DNA from: Saussurea involucrata
Lineage: Eukaryota; Streptophyta; Magnoliopsida; Asterales; Asteraceae
DNA: 64,000 nt
Assembly: GCA_033807775.1 (NCBI GenBank)
Contig: CM066312.1
Location: forward strand, 28,865,696-28,929,695
Reading direction: 5' to 3'
Part shown: one piece after another, positions 56,756-64,000 of the stretch
How the letters are laid out: each line of letters begins with the position of its first letter
How positions within the stretch are numbered: the first letter of the stretch is position 1
Notes under the pieces: generated by a model
Told to the model about the DNA's origin: nothing
Databases searched by the model: none
What the model saw: only the letters and a program-made list of their open reading frames with translations
Position numbers and translations under genes: made by a program

Positions 56756-57603
56756 TGCTCAAGAATGATTATAAAATAATATTACCGGTAATATATGATC
56801 CTATAGGGTCACACCGAACAACAAGTAGACACCGAATTGATATTTATAAGAATTTGATTCTTGATAAATATTAATTAATTCTTAAAAATATTAATAAATA
56901 TGATTTATAATATTTGATGCAAATAATAATTTTGGTAAAATAAAATAATACATATGATGGATTTATTTTATAACTAAAAAGGAAAGGAGGGACTTGAAGA
57001 GATAATTTAAGATACTTAAACTATGATTTTAAACATCTTAAAAGGGGAAGGGTTTATTGTGTAATATTGCATGGACTCTTATTGGACCATTTTTGTGGTC
57101 CAATAGAAATGGCCCTAGCTTTATTATACTTAGCAATTTTCAAGAGAGATTTAAAAGACAACACAACTCACCAAGCACCTTCTCTCCTCTCTCTCTCTTC
57201 TCATTCATGGCCGAAACACACACAAGTGTGTGTGTATGTTTTGGTGTTCTTCTCTTTCAAATCCTATGGTAGTGATTGTTAGAGTTCTTGCATCAAGATA
57301 GAAGAAGAATTAGCATTCTTGAAGGTGTCATTTGCTTGTGGTGGATACCGCTAGAGGAGCTCTTTTTGGGTTCTACATTCATCACCAACATCCAACCTCC
57401 CGAGAGGATTCAAAGTCTTCAATGGTTGTAATCTTGAACTCTCTTGGTATGTTGCTCTTTTATCTTTTCTTGCATGTAACAAGATCCTTGGTGGGAATAA
57501 AATGTTTTATGTTTTGTTCAAAATTGTTTATGCTTCCGTTGCGTAATATTTTTACCTCTTATGAGTTTTTTAAAACCCAAGTTTTGAACATAAAATCCCA
57601 ACA
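56756..57603 (+). repeat. 5' LTR of Copia C, lacking its first 13 bases
   Basis: It matches the 3' LTR from TGCTCAAGAATG onward and ends ATCCCAACA at 57603. AT-rich first half, CT-rich run near 57185-57210; a TTTAAAAG word at 57150 may serve as TATA-like box. Small open frames (57057-57282) are not credible genes. Confidence 0.9.
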
Positions 57604-57605
57604 AG

Positions 57606-57617
57606 TGGTATCAGAGC
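57606..57617 (+). other. Primer binding site of Copia C
   Basis: TGGTATCAGAGC follows the 5' LTR by two bases; initiator methionine tRNA type. Confidence 0.9.
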
Positions 57618-59462
57618 CTATGTTATAATGCATGACTAGATAAAAAGGTTTTATTTGGATAAAACTTTGTTTTTGGAAGCCATGGATAAAATTTCATTTT
57701 ATATGAAAAGTTCATACATGGTTTTTAGGCAAATAGTTTGTATTTTTTTATATATATATTTTATGTAACAAAATTTCAACATGCATTTTTGTTACATAAA
57801 AGTTGCCTAACAAAAACAAAGTGTTGTTTTATGTTATTTATGAGTAATATGTGCATAAACAAGACATGGACCAATGTGTTGGTTGTTGTGTTGTTTCCTT
57901 TAAATTTGTTATAATTCTTATTATTATTCATGTTGGTTTGTAATAGTAAATAGGTTTTATTATTTCATGTTTCTTTTGTTCATTTTGTAAGTATTAGATT
58001 AGTTGCTAGAACTAGTTTTTATTTTATAAAATGTAACAAGAAGAAGGCCAACATGGAGCTTGAAGATGGAGCTTGATGTCTTGATTGCATAGAGATGCTA
58101 AAGCAAGTGGGAGCTTGAAGTTTTTTATTTTTTTATCTTGTCCCTTAGGAATGGACTTGGCATTTCTTGTTTTGGCTCACAAGAAATGTCATTAGAAATG
58201 ACTTTGTTTTATCCACATTCTTTTGCATGTTTATGGTTGATTATGTTCTTTTTGATGCGTTAAAATATAGGATATTGTATGCTAGTAAAGAACATAAAAT
58301 TGGTTCAAACGCGCTTATTTAAAATTGTTTAAAGTTGAAGCGACAAATTTTAAAATTAGATTTTAAATGAACCAAGTTTAATATAGAGATTTTATATCAA
58401 CCAATATTTAAAATGGAGATTTTAAAACAATGACATGCAAATTGGTTCAAATAAGTTTTATATAAAATTGTTTATTTAAAAACGACGTGACTATAAGTTT
58501 TTTTTTGTTGAGCCAAATTAATTAAAATGAAGATTTTAAATTTATTCATTTTGATGGAAATTTCTTTTTCTTAAAAGGAGTACCTTGATTATTGGATGCA
58601 TGCAATAATATGGTACTATGGGTTTTAAGACAAAAATTGAGATTTTGATTTTTATAGAAGGAGTTTGAATGGAGATCTCAAAACTCATACAAATTCATAA
58701 TCTAAATAATAAAAGTGTTTTATTAAAAGACTATAAATGGTTCTTATTATGATCAAATTCAACGTTAATATATGATATTAACATATGATCATATATAATT
58801 AGTTGATAAAATAGAGATTTTATTTAACTAAAAGAAACCATTTGATGAGTAGTAAGATTTTAATTAAATACCATGTATTATTAAATGCATGCAAAATCAC
58901 ATGATACTAAAAATGTTTTCAAAACTAGAATTGTAAAACATCTAAAATCCCTTTTATAAACACAAGTCATATGCCGTCCTTTTGAGAAACACTCAATACG
59001 TCACTATGACACCCTTGTGGGATAAAGGTCACCTAACCACTTGGATTGTCTTGAGATGGATGAGGTGATTCTTATGTCTTTGTGGGATAAAGGTCACCTA
59101 ACCGCATGGATGTGAGTTTCACATGTTGTTTCAAGTAGGATGACTTGATTGGGAATCTTTTGTGATAAAGGTCATCTAAGCATTATAAACCCAAGGCACA
59201 AATGGGATCAAACATGCCAATTAACAAACAAGTTGTTAAGGATCCCATAACGCTAGGAATTACATTCAATGTAATTGATAAACGTTATCTACCTTGTTGG
59301 ATTAAATGGACGGGATAAAGGTCACCTAACCGTTTCATTTATTTTGCGACGTTGGATCCTAGATTTTATGCAAATTACTGTTTTTTAGAAAACGAAAGGG
59401 TAATTAATTTGCTTAATAAATAATATTGAAAATACTATATTAACCTTGTTAAAATTTTGTAG
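57618..59462 (+). other. Long leader of Copia C
   Basis: About 1.85 kb, AT-rich, with no supported gene. It aligns with the D leader. Near its 3' end it has four copies of a GATAAAGGTCACCTAAC-like motif (59018-59333). Confidence 0.8.
59018..59333 (+). repeat. Four-copy GATAAAGGTCACCTAAC motif in the C leader
   Basis: Copies at 59018-59040, 59082-59106, 59161-59180 (variant with GGTCATCTAAG) and 59311-59333. The first two are flanked by TTGTGGGATAAAGG and sit 64 bases apart. Copia D has three (31173-31195, 31328-31345, 31404-31424); it lacks one 64-base unit. Confidence 0.88.
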
Positions 59463-60164
59463 ATGGCAAACACTACGATTGACTCATCCCTAAAAGCTTA
59501 TCTTGACCTTGAAAAGTTAACCCCTCAAAATTTCCGAAGTTGGTTTTCAAGATTGAGATTGATTCTCCGACATAAACGCAAGTCATATATATTACTCAAA
59601 CCTCTTCCTGAAGAACCTCCTTTTACGTCCATAGAAGCTCATGAGGCTTGGTCGAAGCATAATGATGATTCGATCGAAATAGCGAGCCTTATGCTTGATA
59701 CTATGGATCCAGTCTTACGAGAAGACATAGAATGGCGTTCATATACGGCATATGAAATGGTAGAAGAATTGGAATGGCTTTACAAAAGACATAGTTTCTC
59801 TAAATACCTGAAAACTCTTCAGGCACTTCAGAATACTAAGATGGAGGAGGGCCAAGATGTTTCCACCCATGTTCAAAGGATAAGGATAATTCTTGAAGAA
59901 TTAGACAAGCTTGATCGTCCTTATCCTGAAGAGCTGGCCATAAATGTGATTCTTAAATCATTGACCCCAAAATTTGATGCTTTTAAGAAAAGGTTGGGCC
60001 TCAAAGTTTTTTCAATCTCTCAGCTGCATACGATGCTAGAGACATTTTATAAGAATCTTTCTACGAAAGCATTTACATGTGGTATGTGTGGTTACTTTGG
60101 TCACGGAAGAGAGAATTGTCATCTGGAGTTTTTTCTAACGAAGAAATGTTCCTCAAGTATCTAA
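59463..60164 (+). CDS. Copia C gag
   Basis: An open frame of 233 codons from ATG 59463. It reads LTPQNFRSWFSRLRLILRHK, EAWSKHNDDSIEIASLML, TKMEEGQDVSTHVQRI, VILKSLTPKFDAFKKRL and LHTMLETFYKNL, then the CCHC knuckle CGMCGYFGHGRENC (residues about 208-221). This is a standard Copia nucleocapsid protein. The D copy is nearly the same but frameshifted at its start. The frame stays open although pol is destroyed, which suggests the Gag protein is still useful to the element. Confidence 0.9.
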   Translation: MANTTIDSSLKAYLDLEKLTPQNFRSWFSRLRLILRHKRKSYILLKPLPEEPPFTSIEAHEAWSKHNDDSIEIASLMLDTMDPVLREDIEWRSYTAYEMVEELEWLYKRHSFSKYLKTLQALQNTKMEEGQDVSTHVQRIRIILEELDKLDRPYPEELAINVILKSLTPKFDAFKKRLGLKVFSISQLHTMLETFYKNLSTKAFTCGMCGYFGHGRENCHLEFFLTKKCSSSI

Positions 60165-61639
60165 TGGTTAGATAGAACTATTTACCTCTCTAATTTTACA
60201 CTTGAGTATTTGATACTAAGTGCAAAACTCACCCTTGTAATATGTTACAGATGATCGAGAAAGGTAGATGACTGAATGACAAGCGAAATGGTGATTCAAA
60301 TAAGCAAGGAGGCAGGAATGCAGACCAAGCTTATAGGAGATTTTATTTTTGAAACCATTTGGCTTGTATAATTAAAATATTTGTTTCGAAAAATATTTGA
60401 ATTTAGTTTGACTAAATTATTATTCAGTTACATGTTTATTGATTCACTTAACCGTTTTAAAACGATCATATTCATAATCAAAATGAATTATTCTATTTCG
60501 AGAACTAGTCTTCTTAATAGAATAATAATGTGAACCTCAAACATAGTTCTATACAAAAGCCATGAGAGTCAAATATGATTTGAATCATATCTACACATGA
60601 AATAGTTAACTTAATCAAGTATTCTTTGAACGCATGTCTAAATTTTCAAAACTGTGGTATTTTGAAACTAAATATAAATATTTTTTACGCGATCTTGATA
60701 AGTTGAATATAGCTCTTTTTTCTCTAATTCATAGAGAAGGAGAAAACGTTTTTTTTTTATACATGTTGATGTATATGGTCTCTCAAAACCAAGTCTAGAT
60801 ATGGTGATAGATAATACCTTCACTGACGATTTCAATTGTTGAAGTTTATGGAACATAAAGATGAAGCATTTGATGTAATTCAAGTTATTTCAAAGTGAAG
60901 ATTAAGAAAACAACTCAGCGGGACCATTAAAGTCTTTTCTAATAAATGAGGATAGTAACTAAACCAAGAACTCTTGGATCATCATAGAAATTGCGTACAT
61001 CCGAAAGGATGAACCGAAGCTTATTAAATATGGTTTGCTCTATGAGTAGAAGTACTATTCCTATATCAATTCGGAATTCTGCCCTAGTTAAAGTAAACCG
61101 TACTTTTTGACACCAGCCAAAAGGTAGACAAGACACCTTATAAGATTTCGTATGAAAGTCTTTTCATCCTTATTCTTAGTTGAAGGTGTGGGTTTATGAA
61201 GCTCATGTAAGACAATAAGCTTCAAGTAAATTCAACCCAATATCTTCCAAATGCATATATTGTAGAATATACTATAAATTGTTTTATATACCGATTATAC
61301 AATCCCACAAACAATAAAATTGTTTATTGTCCCAAAGCCAAGTTCTTAGAAAGCAAGTTTTTAATGGGCAAGGCAAATGGGAGATTTAAGGAACTTGAAG
61401 GGAATCAAGAACCTCATAAACTAATGCACTTATTGGTTGGCACTAGTTTTCAAACAAAGGTTGTTGAAACTGAACAACTTGATTGATCGAAACTTAGTAA
61501 AAGCACCAAGTGTTCGCAAATCTAGTAGAATCATTCAGAAATTCGAGAAATATCGTTTTCTCATGATTTATGAAGAATGATATATGATAGGTTTCTAGTA
61601 AGCTCATCAACTACTAAAGTGCTATGTCAGATTCTGAAT
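60165..61639 (+). pseudogene. Copia C protease and integrase remnant
   Basis: Near 60205-60245 one frame reads VFDTKCKTHPC, a protease relic with lysine at the usual glycine. From about 60760 pieces of an integrase core can be followed: DVYGLSKPSLDMV, FTDDF, and near 61020 a 'LLNMVCSMSRS' segment, then KVDKTPYKI. Every segment is split by stops and shifts. Confidence 0.7.
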
Positions 61640-62770
61640 CTGGTGAGTGACTTAGAGTCATGAACACTGAGATACAATCCATTCATGGATCAGTACAAGT
61701 ATCACAAAGCAGAAGTCTTCATTTTGACAAGAAAATTAAAAGTTTAATTTTCATCAAAATATAAAATGACTCATACATTTACTAAAACTAGTGGGAGCGC
61801 AGTAAAATTCCTAATCTTGTATGTGCAAGACATACTAGTATTTGGAAATTAACTTTCCGACTTAGCAAAACATCATGTTTTTTCTCGGGCAGTATTTCCT
61901 TAATAAAGGACTTAGAAAAGGCTAATTTTATTCTTGAAATAGAGATCTTTAAAGATTGGATCAAGACGACTGATAAGTTTAAGCCAAAGTGCATAAGTAG
62001 ACATGATCTTGAAAGGTTCAAGATGCAACGCTCTAAAGGTAGTTTCTTGCAAGTATGATAACACATCATTTTGAACATATCTCAATGTTCTAGCGTAAAG
62101 GCTGAGCTAGATAAAATGATTGGTGTTCCATATGCTTCGGCAATTGGATCTATCATATATGTCATGACATGCACTAGATCGAATGTATCATAATGCTTTA
62201 GAGCATCAAAAGGAGATACCAACGAAATACGAGGGAATGTCATTGGATGATTGCATAGAACAATTTAAGGTACTTATGAAGAACCAAGGAAGTGTTCTTT
62301 AACTGAGGGATGGAAGAAAATCATAGCAAAATGTTGCACTAATGATAGCTTCCATAAAGATTGAGAAGGTTCTCAATCACATAAGGGAATGTCTTCATTG
62401 TGAATGAAGAACTAGTTCGTTTTGAAAAGGTTCAAGGCGAAGGTAAAAGTTGCATAATACACTACAAAATAAGAGTACATTGCTGCTTTAGAGACCGCAA
62501 AAGAAAGATGCTTGGATGAAAGAGTTCATTGAAAAGCTAGGTAGATGCCTCCCATTCAGGATCATCTAGAAATCCTTTGTGAGAATATGGGTGCCATTAC
62601 GCAAGCTAAAGGACCCTATCTCACATCAGAGTAGCAAGTATCTACTCCAGACATTTAACTATATTTAGAATAAAGTTAAAAATGGAGATGTTAGTGTTCA
62701 CAGAGTTTACACAAATCAAGTTTCTGGATGAACCCATTCATGAAGCTCCTTATATAAGCTAAACTTGAAG
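61640..62770 (+). pseudogene. Copia C RT and RNase H remnant
   Basis: Fragments in changing frames: GSAVKFLILYVQDILVFGN (61793-61850, YVQD for YVDD), ERFKMQRSKGSFLQ (about 62010-62055), GVPYASAIGSIIYVMTCTRS (62120-62180), EYIAALETAKE (about 62475) and MGAITQAKGPYLTSE (about 62588). The frameshift following the CTRS stretch (at TCATAATGCTTTAGAGCAT) is shared with Copia D. Confidence 0.78.
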
Positions 62771-63590
62771 GGTCATGTTTGAGCTTTAGGACTTCGTTAT
62801 TCTAGTGATGGGATTTGATTTGAATTTAGTATTTGGATATTGGAACAGGTTAAGCAACAAGTATAGTATTTAGTTAGATATATAGGATATGATCTTTTCA
62901 TACTCGTTGTGTTCTATATTAGCATGTTTATATCCTTGAATAAATTAGTTATTCAAAATGTCCACAGTCGATCATAGTTGTAGGAGCAACTATGAAGTAA
63001 GACTAATATGAATTGGATTGGTTGACTTTTTAGAGTAAAAGTGGCAAAGTGTTGCAACCAAGTTCATAGGTACGTGTTAGGGAACAAGTATTGGACCTGA
63101 CCCGTTTCAAGATCACCTCATGGATCGTCGTCATAAGTGAGTCTTGAATAAAGGTAGTATCTTCGTATCCTTCGACCTGAGATGCATATTTGGGACTCAA
63201 ATGTAGGGAGTGTTATGCTTTGATATGGTTAACCATTGTTCTTGAAAAAGGCAGCTATAAAGGCCATTATTGGGCATGGCATGAACTGCATGAGAGGCGT
63301 ATGTAGTCAAGATGGGATTTGTTTCTCTAAATATGTTAAGAGTGAGACATCTAAGGCGCCTTACCAAAAGTTGAACAATAGATGAGAATGATAGTGATCC
63401 ATGTCTCGTGTTCAACATGATGTCCAAACAAAGGGATAACTGATACCACACCTAATACATCAATTGAAGCTATGAGCTCGTGGGAATTGGATGTTGTTGA
63501 ATGGCACTTACAGTCATACGTTGCTGGGGGCAGGGAGATTTTGCTAGACGTCCACCACTGTCTATATTATTCTATAATACAATCTTGAGC
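62771..63590 (+). other. 3' untranslated region of Copia C
   Basis: About 820 bases without a supported gene, aligning with D 115-930. An antisense open frame at 63197-63451 has only a partial counterpart in D and breaks after about 30 codons of similarity. Confidence 0.7.
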
Positions 63591-63601
63591 AAGTGGGAGA
63601 T
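63591..63601 (+). other. Polypurine tract of Copia C
   Basis: AAGTGGGAGAT directly precedes the 3' LTR, as in many plant Copia elements. Confidence 0.85.
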
Positions 63602-64000
63602 TGTTGGTTCTATATGCTCAAGAATGATTATAAAATAATATTACCGGTAATATATGATCCTATTTGGTCACACCGAACAACAAGTAGACACCGAATTGAT
63701 ATTTATAAGAATTTGATTCTTGATAAATATTAATTAATTCTTAAAAATATTAATAAATATGATTTATAATATTTGATGCAAATAATAATTTTGGTAAAAT
63801 AAATAACATTTGATGGATTTATTTTATAACTAAAAAGGAAAGGAGGGACTTGAGGAGATAATTTAAGATACTTAAACTATGATTTTAAACATCTTCAAAG
63901 GGGAAGGGTTTATTGTGTAATATTGCATGGACTCTTATTGGACCATTTTTGTGGTCCAATAGAAATGGCCCTAGCTTTATTATACTTAGCAATTTTCAAG
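63602..64000 (+). repeat. 3' LTR of Copia C (partial, runs off the window)
   Basis: It starts TGTTGGTTCTATATGCTCAA and matches the 5' LTR for the 390 visible bases with a few substitutions and a 3-4 base indel near 63800. Confidence 0.9.

Larger units (their letters stand above)
56756..64000 (+). mobile_element. Copia element C, gag-only, right end outside window
   Basis: Plus-strand Copia: 5' LTR 56756-57603, PBS, leader of 1.86 kb, gag ORF 59463-60164, ruined pol, PPT 63591-63601, 3' LTR from 63602. It inserted into B's gag. Its 5' LTR lacks the first 13 bases present in the 3' LTR and joins B at a shared TGCTC. LTRs are alike (about five substitutions and a small indel in the 390 visible bases), yet pol has no open frame of 60 codons. 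This suggests it was already defective when it inserted. Confidence 0.9.

Noticed and set aside
57057..57282. Small overlapping frames in the C 5' LTR
   Set aside because: They lie in a CT-rich LTR segment, are short and overlap in two frames.

Overview
The window is plant nuclear heterochromatin-type DNA made, as far as I can see, entirely of transposable elements: I find no host gene, tRNA, rRNA or CRISPR. The element types (Sirevirus-type Copia with a third ORF after pol, Tekay-like chromodomain Gypsy with long LTRs, a plant L1-type LINE, a TRIM) fit a large-genome dicot. The third-ORF proteins resemble those I know from Asteraceae (lettuce, sunflower and tansy group), so I infer Asteraceae with moderate confidence.

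The whole window is one nested stack. The oldest layer is Sirevirus-like Copia element B (minus strand; visible parts between 33750 and 56755, both ends outside the window). B has been hit by: solo LTR H (53688-55610, in gag), Gypsy G (40250-51402, in integrase), solo LTR I (38585-40076, between integrase and RT), a 39-bp LINE stub (37025-37063, in RT), a TRIM (33504-33749, in ORF3), and Copia C (56756 to beyond 64000, in gag). Copia D (minus strand, 33503 leftwards past base 1), a relative of C, lies in the TRIM. D was in turn hit by a LINE (24051 to about 29970) and by a second Sirevirus-like Copia, A (2090-23422, minus). A carries the innermost insertion, Gypsy F (5003-13235, minus), in its third ORF.

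Integration scars support the order. There are 5-bp target duplications for F (GGGGC), G (CATCT), H (GATTT) and I (GTTCG), and a 14-bp one for the LINE stub. The two F LTRs are both 1680 bp with about 13 differences counted by eye, and its gag-pol has a single premature stop, so F is young. G has one stop and two frameshifts. A and B carry many stops and frameshifts. C and D keep a gag-like ORF but share a ruined pol, so the family probably moves with enzymes supplied by other elements.

The most interesting signals are: an extra ORF before gag in Gypsy G (43261-43890) encoding a predicted coiled-coil protein with a C-terminal membrane segment; tandem arrays of short hairpins with paired base changes in the LTRs of F, H and G; a repeated GATAAAGGTCACCTAAC motif in the long leader of Copia C/D; family-specific palindromic motif clusters (AGAGCTCT in A, TCCGGA in B) in the pol-ORF3 spacer of the two Sirevirus-like elements; and a microhomology deletion scar at 2089.
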